Shown piece after piece: positions 46,800 through 58,760 of a stretch of DNA of 64,000 nt (its first letter is position 1; each line of letters opens with the position of its first letter). Made by a program: the position numbers and the translations under genes. Where the stretch lies: positions 20,876,021 through 20,940,020 of the forward strand of contig CM052362.1 in NCBI GenBank assembly GCA_028551475.1, read 5' to 3'. Source of the stretch: Casuarina equisetifolia. Taxonomy: Eukaryota > Streptophyta > Magnoliopsida > Fagales > Casuarinaceae. The notes below the pieces were generated by a model, which saw only the letters and a list, made by a program, of their open reading frames with translations, was not told the DNA's origin and searched no databases.

Positions 46800-49700
46800 A
46801 GTCAAAAAAAATAAGCAAGTAAGAAAAACCCTTATATTTTACAAGTCCAACACAATATTAGGTGATCCTTCAAGTATCATAAAATGTCTATTGATAGGAA
46901 TGATTGAAATAAATTTGATAAGGTAGAGAAAACAAGTAACAAAGAATAGTCATTCTATATTGCACATCAAAGACATAATTAAGATTCATAACTCAAGAAA
47001 ACCAATGGAATTCTCATATTAAGACTTTTCAATGTGCAAAGACTTTATGTTCAACATTTAAACAAGAGAGGGAACATGAGACACCATAGTAGCAATAACC
47101 TTTGCATTCAAGTAGAAAATTTTAGTAAAGAATATTGTTATTGACCTTAATGCACCACAAGAATGATTGAGTAGGAATTTGAGAAATGGGCCATATAGCA
47201 TCAAGGAACATTGGATCTTTCCATGACTAGTTGTAACAAGTCAAGGATAAGAAGCAAGTAAGAAAAATCTTTATATTTTGCAAGTCCAACATGATATCAA
47301 GTGGTCCTTCAAGTATCATAAAATATCCATTGATATGAAAGGTTGAAAGGAATTTGATAAGACACAGAAAATAAGCAACTACGAATAGTCTTTCTATATT
47401 GCACATCAAAGACATAATTAAGATTCTTATCTTTAGAAAATCAATGGCATTCTCATATTGAGACTTTTCAATGTGTAAAGTTTTTATGGTCAATATTCAA
47501 ACAATAGAGGGAACGTGAGACACCATAATGATGATAACCTTTGCATTCAAGTAGAAAATTTGAGTAGCAAAGAATATTATTATTGACCTTAATGCACCAT
47601 AGGAATGATTGAGTGGGAATTTGGAGAAATGTGCCATATAGCATCAACGAATGATTGGATCTTGCCATGTCTAGTTTTAACAAGTCAAAGATAAGAAGCA
47701 TGTAAGAAAAAACCCTTATATTTTGCAAGTACAACATGGTATTAAGTGATCCTTTAAGTATTATGAAACGTCCATTGGTGGGAATGATTGAAATAAATTT
47801 GATAAGGTAGAGAAAACAAGTAACTAAGAATAGTCTTTGTATATTTCACATTAAAGACATAATTAAGATTCATATGTCAAAAAAACCAATGGCATTCTTA
47901 TATTAAGACTTTTCAACATTTAAACAAGAAAAGGAACATAAGACACCATATTAGTGATAACCTTTGCATCCAAGTAAAAAATTTGAGTAGTAAAGAATAT
48001 TATAATTGACCTTAATGCACCACAGGAATGATTGAGTAAGAATTCAGAGAAATGAGCCATATAGCATCAAAGAACAATTGACTTTTTCCATGACTAGTTG
48101 TAGCAAGTCAAGGATAAGAAGCAAGTAAGAAAAATCCTTATATTTTTCAAGTCCAATACGGTATTAGGTCGTCTTTCAAGTATCATGAAATATCCATTGA
48201 TAGAAATGGTTGAAAGCAATTTGATAAGACAAAGAAAACAAGCAACTAAGAATAGTCTTTCTATATTGCACATCAAAGACATAATTAAGATTCTTATCTC
48301 AAGAAAACCAATGGCACTCTCATATTAAGACTTTTCAATGTGCAAAGACTTTATGGTCAACATTCAAACAAGAGAGGGAACATGAGATACCGTAATGATG
48401 ATAACCTTTGCATTCAGTTAGAAAATTTGAGTAGCAAAGAAAATTATTATTGACCTCAATGCACCATAGGAATGATTGAGTGGGAATTTGGAGAAATGTG
48501 CCATACAGCATCAACAAATGATTGGATCTTTCCATGACTAGTTTTAACAAGTCAAAGATAAGAAGCATGTAAGAAAAAACCCTTATATTTTGCAAGTACA
48601 ACATGGTATTAAGAGATCCTTCAAGTATCATGAAACATCCATTGATGAGAATGATTGAAACGAATTTGATAAGGTAGAGAAAACAAGTAACTAAGAATAG
48701 TCTTTCTATATTGCACATCAAAGACATAATTAAGATTCATATCTCAACGAAACCAATGGCACTCACATATTAAGACTTTTCAATGTGCAAAGACTTTATG
48801 TTCAACATTTAAACAAGAGAGGGAACATGAGACACCATAGTAGCGACAACCTTTACATTCAAGTAGAAAATTTGAGTAGCAAAGAGTATTATTATTGACC
48901 TTAATGCACCATAAGAATGATTGAGTAGGAATTTGGAGAAATGGGTCATATAGCATCAAGGAACAATTGGTTATTTCCATTACTAGTTGTAGCAAGTCAA
49001 GGATAAGAAGCAAGCAAGAAAAATCCTTATATTTTGCAAGTCCAACATGGTATCAAGTGGTCCTTTAAGTATCATGAAACATCCATTGATAGGAATGGTT
49101 GAAAGGAATTTGATAAGACAAAAGAAAACAAGTAACTAAGAAAAGTCTTTCTCTATTACACATCAAAGACATAATAATGATTCATACCTCATGAAAACCA
49201 ATGGCCCTATCATATTAAGATTTTTCAATGTGCAAAGACTTTATGTTCAACATTTAAACAAAGGAGGGAACATGAACACCATAGTAATGGTAACCTTTGC
49301 ATTCAAATAAAAAATTTGAATAGTAAAGAATAGTATTATTGACCTCAATACACCATAGGAATGATCAAGTGGGAATTTGGAGAAATGGACTATATAGGAT
49401 CAATAAATGATGGCTTTTGCCATGACTAGTTCTTGCAATTCAAGAATAAGAAGCAAGCAAGAAAAATCCTTATAGTTTGCAAGTCCAAGACAATATTAGG
49501 TGGTCCTTCAAGTATCATGAAACGTCCATTAATGAGAATGGTTGAAAGGGATTTGATAAGACAAAGAAAAGAAGCAACCAAAAAAAGATTTTTTATATTG
49601 TATGTTAAAGACATAATTGTGATTTTTATCTCAAGAAAATCTATGGTGCTTTCATATTAAGACTATTCAATGTACAAAGACACTATAGTTAACATTCAAA

Positions 49701-49830
49701 CAAGAGAGGAAGCAATAACAATAATATTTATATTCAAGTAGAAAATTCAAAGAGAAAAGAATTAGTATGGTCCTTAATACACCATGGGGATAGTTGATGT
49801 GGGGTTTGGAAAATGGGCCATGTAACATCC
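46800..49830. repeat. 444-bp tandem repeat array, block 4 (7 units)
   Basis: Markers at 46833, 47272, 47717, 48139, 48584, 49028 and 49471; spacings 439, 445, 422, 445, 444 and 443 bp. A diverged end unit runs to about 49830. Repeated short ORFs are present on the minus strand (47227-47493, 48094-48282, 48335-48727) without recognised homology. Confidence 0.9.
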
Positions 49831-50255
49831 AAGCTAGGCCATTCACAAGCCTAATCTGCATAGAAGAGCAATATCGACATTCCCGTAGAGGCTGTAAAAT
49901 CTTCTTGGGCTGGTAGTAGGATAGATTGGGCAAGCGTTGTTAGTGGGCTTCAGCGGACGTCGACTCTTACCGTGACTAGTTTTGGATGGGACTCTATGGT
50001 GGGCATCAATGTTGTGGCTTTAGAGCAGCTGTGAGACTGAATTCAGGAACTGGGTGGCGTCTCGTAAGCATATGGCGGGTAACAATGTCGTGGGCCTTAG
50101 AGCTTGTGTGAGACTGAATTGAGAAATGGGGTGGCGCCTCCTAGCCAGCGATTGCAAGCATAAGCTACCTAGTCCGTCCAAAGCCAATGTTGATGGCTTA
50201 GCGTAAGCCTTTAGGAATTCGTGGGCATAGCAAATTAAGTTGAACGTTGAGGTCT
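49831..50255. other. spacer left of the composite terminal-repeat element
   Basis: Collinear with 15666-16080 and 33596-34030, with the two-fold 90-bp repeat. It ends with GGTCT at 50251-50255, the target site copied by the element that follows. No gene. Confidence 0.5.
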
Positions 50256-50969
50256 TGTTACGGGCCATAAAGGTGGGTGGGGCGCCACGGCATTAGGGGG
50301 TTTCCTCCTTTTGCCTTAGTGGTTGCCACGTCTTCCAAAATGGTATCAGAGCCTCCCACATCCGCGGTTCAAATCTCTCGGTAAGGGTTTACCAAGATTC
50401 CTTGGGGGGCAGCTGGGGTGGGTCCTGGAGGCAGCTGGAGGAGCGTGAGACCGGGTCGAGCCTTTGGCCAGCGTGAGGCCGGGCCTAGGGGGTTTCAGGT
50501 GAGGCCCGCCAGGAGTCGGGCTGCGGAGCGTGGTGGATTGTTACGGGCCATAAAGGTAGGTGGGGCGCCACGGCATTAGGGGGTTTCCTCTTTTTGCCTT
50601 AGTGGTTGCCACGTCTTCTAAAATGGTATCAAAGCAGGCACCCGTTCCGTGGTTCGATTCCCGGGACATGGGTTTGCTGGAATTTTCCCTGGGAGGCAGG
50701 GAGGCAGCGCAAGTGGGAGGCAGCAGAGTGAGTCCGGGCCCACTCGTGACGTGAGGCCGGGCCCAGGGGGTTTCAGATGTGGCCCGTCGGGAGTCGGGCT
50801 GCAGAGCGTGGTGGATCTGTAACGAGCTTAAAAGTAATTGAGGGGCCACACCACTAGCCAGTTCTAGCTTTTGGCTTAGTGGTGGATTGTTAAGGGCCAT
50901 AAAGGTGGGTGGGGCGCCACGGCATTAGGGGGTTTCCTCCTTTTGCCTTAGTGGTTGCCACGTCTTCCA
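50256..50969 (+). mobile_element. composite miniature LTR (TRIM-like) element with three 82-bp terminal repeats
   Basis: Three copies of an 82-bp sequence, TGTTACGGGCCATAAAGG... to ...CACGTCTTCCA, lie at 50256-50337, 50539-50620 and 50888-50969. They begin TG and the outer two end CA. The outer edges are flanked by GGTCT (50251-50255 and 50970-50974), and sister blocks read straight through the empty site (GGTCTCAAGTTAGA at about 34030). Three bases after the first copy stands TGGTATCAGAGC (50341-50352), the usual tRNA-Met primer site of plant Copia-type elements; the second has TGGTATCAAAGC at 50624-50635. No protein is encoded. The layout LTR-internal-LTR-internal-LTR fits a multimeric TRIM. 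A tRNA-derived SINE origin is the alternative, because the second unit has a perfect B-box word. Confidence 0.8.
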
Positions 50970-50974
50970 GGTCT

Positions 50975-51494
50975 CAAGTTAAATTTTTAAGTCACTATTT
51001 AACTGAACCAAAAAACATTGCGATTAATCAAAACAGAGGACCTTTTTTCTCCATATAATCGAACTATACAGGTTTAACTGTTTGCCTAACATTTTCGCTG
51101 CTGAGAAAGGCCGGCTCATTGGTCTTTCATATCGGAGAAATATAGGGCTCATTCCCTAATATTTTCCGTCGTCCGTGTACACAAATGATCTACTATGCGA
51201 CAACACATCTCTTTTGCTTCTGTGAAGCCCATCCAGGCAAAAGGTCTCTTTCCATGTTATTATTCAGAACTCAAGAGTTCATTTATTTGTTTGTTTATTC
51301 TGAGAAGGGAAGCTATCAGATAAGCACAACAAAACCGAGATCCAACAATTATCTTACATTCCCTAGAGAAAACACAAACACTACAATTTATTATTTCATT
51401 TCTTCTCCATGAAATTTGAAACCCCGATCGTCAGAAGCACACTCGCCCAATTTAAAACGATATCAAATCGCCAAAAAGGGAAATAAAAAAGATC
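50975..51494. other. spacer between TRIM-like element and SDHAF4 copy 3
   Basis: Resumes collinearity with 34030-34656, including the conserved 3' side of SDHAF4 from about 51290. No gene. Confidence 0.5.
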
Positions 51495-51827
51495 TCAGAA
51501 ATCGGAGCAGCGACCGTTTCGCTCCCAATCGCCGTATCGAGTGGGCTCAGGCCCCCGGGGTCCACCGACCTCGCCGGTCGCTTTATTCACGAAGACGCCG
51601 TCTTCCTCGTCGTTTTCATCATCGGGATGACCTTCCTTTTCTTTGCTTTCGAGATCTTTTTCGGTGGCCTCTGCTCGCGGCTTATCAGAGTTCTCTTCCA
51701 GAGGAAATGGCTGCTGAGTCACGGAGCAGATGAGTCGGCTCACTGATTTCGACCGGGAGAGAGTTACCAGGTCGGATCGAGCGTGGGAGAGGGTTGAGAA
51801 TAGACGGGGGAGACTGCTCGCCGCCAT
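51495..51827 (-). CDS. SDHAF4: Succinate dehydrogenase assembly factor 4, mitochondrial (copy 3)
   Basis: 110 residues with the complete DUF1674 tail and basic N-terminal presequence (MAASSLPRLFSTLSHARSD). It differs from copies 1 and 2 at few positions and is undamaged. Upstream, at about 51990-52225, an extra segment of about 230 bp replaces the promoter-side sequence of the sister copies, so its regulation may differ. A fourth copy probably begins just right of the window, because the last 40 or so bases match the 3' side of SDHAF4. Confidence 0.92.
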   Translation of the reverse strand: MAASSLPRLFSTLSHARSDLVTLSRSKSVSRLICSVTQQPFPLEENSDKPRAEATEKDLESKEKEGHPDDENDEEDGVFVNKATGEVGGPRGPEPTRYGDWERNGRCSDF

Positions 51828-53648
51828 TGAACAGAGTGAGAGAGAGAAATAAACTCCCGAAGTAGAGGGAGGTTGAAGTCACGTATTGAAGCTGTCAACA
51901 AGATAACGGCGTCGTGTTGCTGGCAAAATCTGCAACGCGGATTATTGATGGGCCTGGCTTTTGTCCAATCCGATCGCAAGATGGGGGCCTCCGCTAAAAT
52001 ATTTTGGTGAGGCATCATCGTAACATTCCACAGCAATTACAATAATTACAATATCAATTACACAGAAGATCCTATTACACAGCCTTTGAGATGTCTTGGT
52101 GGAACCATTCATTGTTCTAAGCAGAAGAGTTGGCACCTTCTGTTGGAACGGAAGAGTTCGTAAATTCTGAAGGCATGCCACGAATTCGGATCCACCATAC
52201 CACTAGGAGGTGAAGATTTACTCTTAAAAAGAAAAAACGAGGAGAATAGCAATTACATCGGCGGTCATGGAAGAGAAGCCTCATTTTGTGAGGGTCTAAT
52301 TGACCACCAAATCTACATTTTTACTTTAATAACCTTTTTCTTTTCCTAAAAATGATGGGATATAACCCACAATATTCGATTTCGAATTAATGTATGTTTT
52401 CTTTCTGTTAAATATGATCGGATGGATAGTAATTACTTTGTTGCATATGTTAACTAAAAGGGGGAGACAAAAGGATAAAATAGTTAATAAAAGTGTTCCA
52501 GTCATTCCTTTTCTTTTAACCGCGGATTGCAACGACATCCAACGAATCCGATAGTACTAATCTGAGCCTTAGAACAAAAACCCCTAAACTTTCAACTTAG
52601 GATTCGATTTCGGTATACAAATATACATGTGTGATTCTAACGGATTTGGGTACAAATCATAATAATAATAATAATATCGTTGAACTCGTTTGTAACGATA
52701 AATACAACAACTTTAACCAATTAGAACTCAAGAAGCACAAATCACTTTGAGCACCCAAGACCAAGAAGCACAAACGCACATATTAACTCTTTTTTTTTTT
52801 ATCTATTTTTCAAAAGCCGTTGTTTTCACGCACGGCTTTAGATAATGAAAAACGCATTTTGCGTATCATGTCGTTCTTAAGATAAAACATTAAACACGCG
52901 GACACCCATGGCATCTTTAGTGCAGTGATGTAAAGTGTATACTTATTTTATCCAAACCATGTAGGCATATGCATTGCATTACATGTTAGATAATTTTCAA
53001 TAATTACACGAGGTATGGGTGCACTAAAAATGCACAACTATGGGGAGTTGGTTACATTATAATATCATGTGTACAAAATTACAATTTCTCATGTCAATGT
53101 TCGTTGTTCTTTGTTTCACGTTTTCTAAAAATACATAAACATATTTTCCATAAACATATTTTCCATGTAGTTGTTATCATTTTTTTTCATTAACAAAACT
53201 ACAAAAATGAAAGACCCTTTTTTTTCCAACATTGTAAAGGGAACTTATTAGCTCTAACTCTTGATATTTTCTGTTAGAAGGATTCTAAGAATATAAAGAT
53301 GTATCTCTTAAGATATAAATATAATTGAAAAGGAAAAATAATTGTAAGTTACAAAAGAGATTGCTTGATAAATTATTTCCTACTTTTAGAAACTCAACAC
53401 AAACATCAAGGATTAATCCAATTGTTAAAGCTAGATTAACAAAGACGATAATTGGATAAAGAAGAATAGCACCATGCCTTCCCAACTAAACTCATTGATT
53501 ATACATACATAGAATTTAAAGATTCAAAATTATGTAACAGTAGGATTTATCATAAATCAGCCCTTATTTTCTACATACTTTTGTGCTTCAAATAAAGATA
53601 AGGAATTAATTACAATGTATTATGATATGAATTAACTTGCCTCTACAA
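51828..53648. other. spacer between SDHAF4 copy 3 and M4
   Basis: About 51990-52225 is a block-specific insertion of unknown kind. The KGD4-like exon is missing; sequence jumps from the TTTAACCGCGG segment (about 52515) to DNA matching the later spacer. From about 52800 it is collinear with the 3' flanks of M2 and M3, with decayed versions of both conserved minus ORFs. Confidence 0.5.
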
Positions 53649-56600
53649 TCAAGTCAAGTGACTCGATTCATCTGATTGAATTGATGAACAAGTTGAATTC
53701 AAATTTCCACCTACATCTGTTAAGAAGGGTTTAGGAGGCATTTGTAAGCATTCAGCATCTTCTTCAAACATTTGTATAACTTTGTTCATTGAAGGGCGAT
53801 CACTAGGTTTCATTTGAATGCACCATAAAGCAATTATAATCATCTTTTGAATTATTTTATTTTCCTCTTCTGTAGCACCTTCAATTTCTATATTTTTTCC
53901 ATCATGTAGTCGGTCATAAGCCCAAATGGGAAAGTAAATTTGGCTTGAACAATTTGCATATGCATTCAAGTTCTTTCTTTTACCAGCCATTTCCATCAAC
54001 AACATTCCAAAACTATAAACATCAGCTTTGTACGAAATACCTCCAATATTTTTATAAAATAACTCAGGAGCCATATATCCCAATGTCCCCCTTGCAGCAG
54101 TTAAAGAAATAACACTATTATTTATCAAAGATAATTTTGCTAGGCCAAAGTCAGAAACCTTAGGAGTAAACTTTTCATCAAGAAGAATATTGTGAGGCTT
54201 GATATCAAAATGTAAAATTTGCATCTCACAACCTCGATGTAAATATTCAATCCCCCGAGCCACTCCTAGTGCTATATCAAATATCTTATCATAGCTCAAA
54301 AGGGTAGTTTCTTGTGAAAAGATGTATTTATTTAAAGAGCCATTGGACATGAACTCATACACTAGAGCTTGCTTTGACCCTTCAATGCAAAAACCAATTA
54401 GCTGCACTATATTAGTGTGATGAATCCTTCCAATTGTTGCAACTTCACTCATAAAATCTTGTCCCTTTGCCTTGGATTGACATAACATCTTTACAGCTAC
54501 AAGATGACCACTTTGAAGTGTTCCTTTAAATACTGTACCGTATCCTCCCTCACCCAATTTGTGTTTAAAACTTTCAGTCATCTTCTTAATATCTGAGTAA
54601 GAGTATCTTATTGGCATAAAATTATTGTTCCTCTCTAGAAATTCTTCAATAACATCATATGCTGACAAATGCCTCTTCCACCATTTATATGTCAAGAATG
54701 CCATCACCAATAGAGCTCCAAGAATAGTTTTTACTGTTTGGTGGTATAGTACTACTGAAAAAAAACAAAATCACCAATAGAGATTGTAAGAGAACACATA
54801 TGGTTGTGTTGCTATTCAATTTTTTTTATTAAGTATACTTACAGCTCAATAAACTTAGATATTGGTCATTAACCACACGACTTTTTCTTTTTACTTTTTT
54901 TAAATATCATTAATATCTCGGTATAGGCCGTATGTTTAATTCATGTTTTCTGGTGTAAAGAATAATGAGCTAAATAGCAGAGAAATTACTATAGAAGGAA
55001 CCTACCGTAAAGCAAGGTAGTGACTGTTAGTACTCGAATTCCACCAGCTGCGAGGAATCGGAAAAAGTGAATTGATTAAAAAAATTGCTTAAATATCTTT
55101 CACCTGGGGTCACACTCAAAAAGAAATAAAAGCAATAATGTAAAACTTCTAGACCATATATTTGATCTTTAGATTGGATTATGCTCGATTCAACGAACTT
55201 GAGCTAAGCTGTAGCAGTAGATGACTTATTTATTAATTGAAGGTCAGAAGCACTATTTCAATTGGGTTATGATTCAATTAATGTGAAAATATGCACAGAA
55301 TCTAACATTTTCTAGCTATCTTATCAAGGAAGGCAAAATCTTATTCAAGACGGGAAGAAAATTTCTCGAGGGGTTTATATTTTTCATTTCTCGTTGCTTC
55401 CAAAATCTAAACGAAACCTAAAATTTTGAGATCAACCATCTGCCAAGCACATGGTCATCCTTTATTTGAGTAATCATCAAGGGCAATTGATTTAATTCTA
55501 TATTATTATGCCATTCTTCAATATCATGCAAATAAGCTTCTGAGATCGAAACCTTACCTCTGCCATATTCAAAAAATACTTCTCTTCCTCCTATTTTGAC
55601 AAAGAAAACAAATATGTTAGTGTTGGATAACTTAGAATTGGACTCAACATTTTTTTAAAGTTTAAAACATATTACTTGTTTTATTATCCATGTAAATGCT
55701 AATGTTTCAGTAAAGAGAACATTAGTTAGGTTAACAAGGTTTTAGTTAGGTTTTAATGTAGAATTGAACTTCGCTTAGGTCCATAGTTTGCAACTCACCT
55801 GATGTCTATTGGTTGGTGGTGAAGTTATTCATAAAAGGATTAAGGATTACTTGTTTGCTCAGGAAACCTACGTGTCTTTCATGGGATACTATAGCTAGAC
55901 AAACACATAATGGAGGCTCTGTTACCAAGGTTCCAGTTAGGTTATAATAGAATTTACCTACTCACATATATGGAATAGTAACTCTTTTGGCTATCTTATC
56001 AAAGCAAAAATAGGGGAAGATAGAAAAAATAAAATTCAAGATAAGAAGTTGATTTATTAAGACATTTATATTTTTCATTTTCTCATTGCTTCCAAGCACC
56101 TAGTTGTCTTAAACTTGTATTGCCAAGAAGGACAATTACTACGATTATATATTGCCACTCCATTGTAAACTATTGTGCAAATAACCTTTTGAGCTTGAAA
56201 CCTCACCTGTCTTATGCATCTCCTATTCTGATTCTTATTGGGTTGTTTTGACAGAGGGAAAGAACAACATCCGTGTTTGGAAACTTAGAATTAAAATTCA
56301 GTATTTTCTGTAAAGTTGAAAATTTAGTATTTTGTTGTACTGTTTATGTAAACACTAAAGTTAGAAGTCTAGGTCTTAAATTGGGCCGAGCTCTATCCAA
56401 TGAGCTTGAGCTTAGTTGTAGCAGTAAATGAATTATTTGTTTATTGATGCTTGTAAGCATAGTTTAGTTCGGTTTTGACAGGTTGATGCGCCTACACGCA
56501 CAGTATACTAAACCTAGTCCACTTATCTACCAAGCAAACAATCTGGGAAGTCAAGTCCTGTTCAAGATGAAAATTGCTTTCTTAAGAAATTTATGTTCTT

Positions 56601-58278
56601 CATTTTCTCTTGCTTTCGAAATCTAAACCAAACCTAAACTTTTGAAATCAACCATTTCCCAAGACATAGTTGCACTCTACTTAGCTCATCACCAAGGATG
56701 ATCAATATAATTCCAAATTATTGGATCACTCCATTTCATCCTAGAAATAACCTTTTGAGATTGGAACCTTACCTCTAAGATATAGCCCATGAAGTAGTCC
56801 TCTTGTATCTGTAGTGACAAAGAAAGAAAAATGATGTCAGTGTTTCAAAACTTGACATTTCGATTAATGTTAAAAATATTTTCATGTAACTTCAATAATT
56901 TTTAATCATGTCTTCATGTTGGAACCATTTTCATTGTTCAGATTACAAGGAATGGTTTGTTTTTTACAAAAAAAAAAGGATGAAAACAATAATTACGATC
57001 AAAAGAGAGATAATGATTCTTACTGTAGATCGTCCCTATCAATGAGTCAATAAACTCTGCAATAATACAAATAAATAATTCACAAATTATTCAGTATATT
57101 GACTCGATTAATTTCAAAGGTCTATAAAGTAACGAAAAGTGAAATACGAATTATTTGGTATGGTGAGATACGAACAAAGCCTAAAAAATTTGGAATTAAC
57201 CAATACCAGAGCACGCGGTTATTCCACTATTTGTTTCATAATGGGGCACAACTCATTCAATTTTATCTCACTGTGTCATTTTATCATAGATCTTCGAACT
57301 ACTTTCCGAGACCAAAAACCTTACCTTTGAATTTCGTAAAGAATCCTGTTTTGACAAAGAAAAGAATAACATCAGATTCTGGAAAGTTGGAATGAAAACT
57401 AAGAGGCTTTATACTCCCAATCAACAAGTACTATACACCAGTATGTCATTACATTACTCACCACGTCTTTGATGGTTGCACCAGTCAGTGAAATTCGCCC
57501 CAACGAGGACGCAAAGGGCTTGGTCTGTGGAGTTTTCACACACTCCTTGGGCCCAGGAAAGCTTAAAGCCATAGAAGAGTTGATCGAAAACGTTGGTACA
57601 CGTATTTGGGTAATGTTCTGGCAAATATGTCAGCAGTATTTGCTTTACATGGCACAAGTCCCCCAAATCCTCTGCAGACGGGTTCGGAAGAACATATCTA
57701 TACCCCTGGGAAGCAAACAAAGAGGAGTTGGAAGGAGAAACTCCATTGCTAGAGCAAGTAGACATGTCCACATAATGTGGAGAAATCGCTGGCTTTTCGC
57801 AGTTCAAGAAAACCATTCTGGGTCCAAAGATCAAGCTAGTGGGGAAGATATAACCCACGCTGTAATAAGAACCACTACAGGAGACATATACACCGCTATA
57901 ATATAGGGAGTATGGATCCCCCGTGCTGAAATTACTCCAGTCTAGAGAATGGGCAGAGATGAAGGAGCCGTTATTGCTCTGAATACTAGAATCTACAACT
58001 CGGATTGTGTAGTCAGTGTAGTTGATTTCCTGGACGTTGTACTTTCCAGAATATAAGTACAACACTGTCTGATTATTCTCACATGACAGATTGTACTTTT
58101 GATTGCCGCACTTCTCTGGATCGGTCTGTAACCGGAACGGGTAGCTTATGTTACTGGTGCCGCAGAAAGAAGGAGGACAGTGATCGTGAGTATCATCGGC
58201 TCTGCAAGACTGATGGACCAGGAAAAGAACAACAATTAGGACCGTCAGACCTCCGGGGAAGAGGACTTCTCTTGCCAT
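53649..58278 (-). CDS. M4: M-type LRK10L (Lr10-like) receptor kinase, about 695 aa
   Basis: Model, minus strand: 58278-57462, 57345-57325, 57056-57024, 56808-56773, 55590-55558, 55047-55006 and 54754-53649; all phase 1, total 696 codons. The ATG at 58278 ([16 protein letters not shown]) matches the starts of M2 and M3; a longer frame to 58395 exists but has no counterpart. The ectodomain has the GUB_WAK signature ([18 protein letters not shown]) and many NxS/T sites. The kinase has Lys 416, HFD Asp 511 (non-RD) and DFG 529, and keeps the full C-terminus ([13 protein letters not shown]). The 87-nt exon of M2 is present in sequence at 55104-55190, but its acceptor AG reads TG, so it should be skipped. 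It is the most diverged M gene and apparently intact. Confidence 0.84.
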
Positions 58279-58760
58279 CGGAAGAGAAAGAAGATCTTGA
58301 AAGAAGGATACAGCTTCCGCGATGTACAGCCTACAGCTGGAAACCTTGATGACTAGAAAAAAATGAAAAAGAGAAAGAGTTCTTGGAGATGGCACCAGTA
58401 GATAAAGAAAAGAAAAAGTCGGAGAATTCTCCTTCTAGTCCTTTGATTGAAAAAGAGAAAAAATTAAACATGATATTTTTGTAAGAAGGAAGACGCGGCA
58501 CGTCTCTTGGTGCTGAGAATTCTAGTCAAAGTCCATCTTATCATATCTTCTCCCGATTTGAAAATCTCCAAAGACTAGTATGCGTAGAAGTAGGCCGGCT
58601 AGAAAAGTAAACCGGAGCTTGGGCACGGGAGAAAAGTATACCTTTTTTTATTATATATTAAAGTTTATGCGGAGGAGATTTCAACCCTTGATTAAAGTTT
58701 ATACGCCTATCGTAGAAGAGATCTTTAAGAGACTGAGAAACCTTGCACACCAGTACAGAG
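58279..58760. promoter_or_regulatory. head-to-head intergenic region M4/P4
   Basis: Only 482 bp separate the two ATGs, much less than in the other blocks. A TATATATTA word at 58652-58660, about 100 bp before the P4 ATG, is a fair TATA box for the plus strand. The 6900-7480 segment of the M1/P1 interval is mostly absent, apart from GACGCGGCACGTCTCTTGG near 58490. Confidence 0.5.

Noticed and set aside
50341-50400. A tRNA gene at the GGTTCAAATC word
   Set aside because: No acceptor stem or cloverleaf can be folded by eye; the word belongs to the repeat element.
50541-50900. 119-codon minus ORF inside the composite element
   Set aside because: It spans two terminal repeats and internal DNA with no protein resemblance; GC-rich DNA gives long chance frames.
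57454-58395. Longer 313-codon reading of M4 exon 1
   Set aside because: The start at 58278 lines up with M2 and M3 and begins a proper signal peptide; the end runs into the intron past the donor at 57461.
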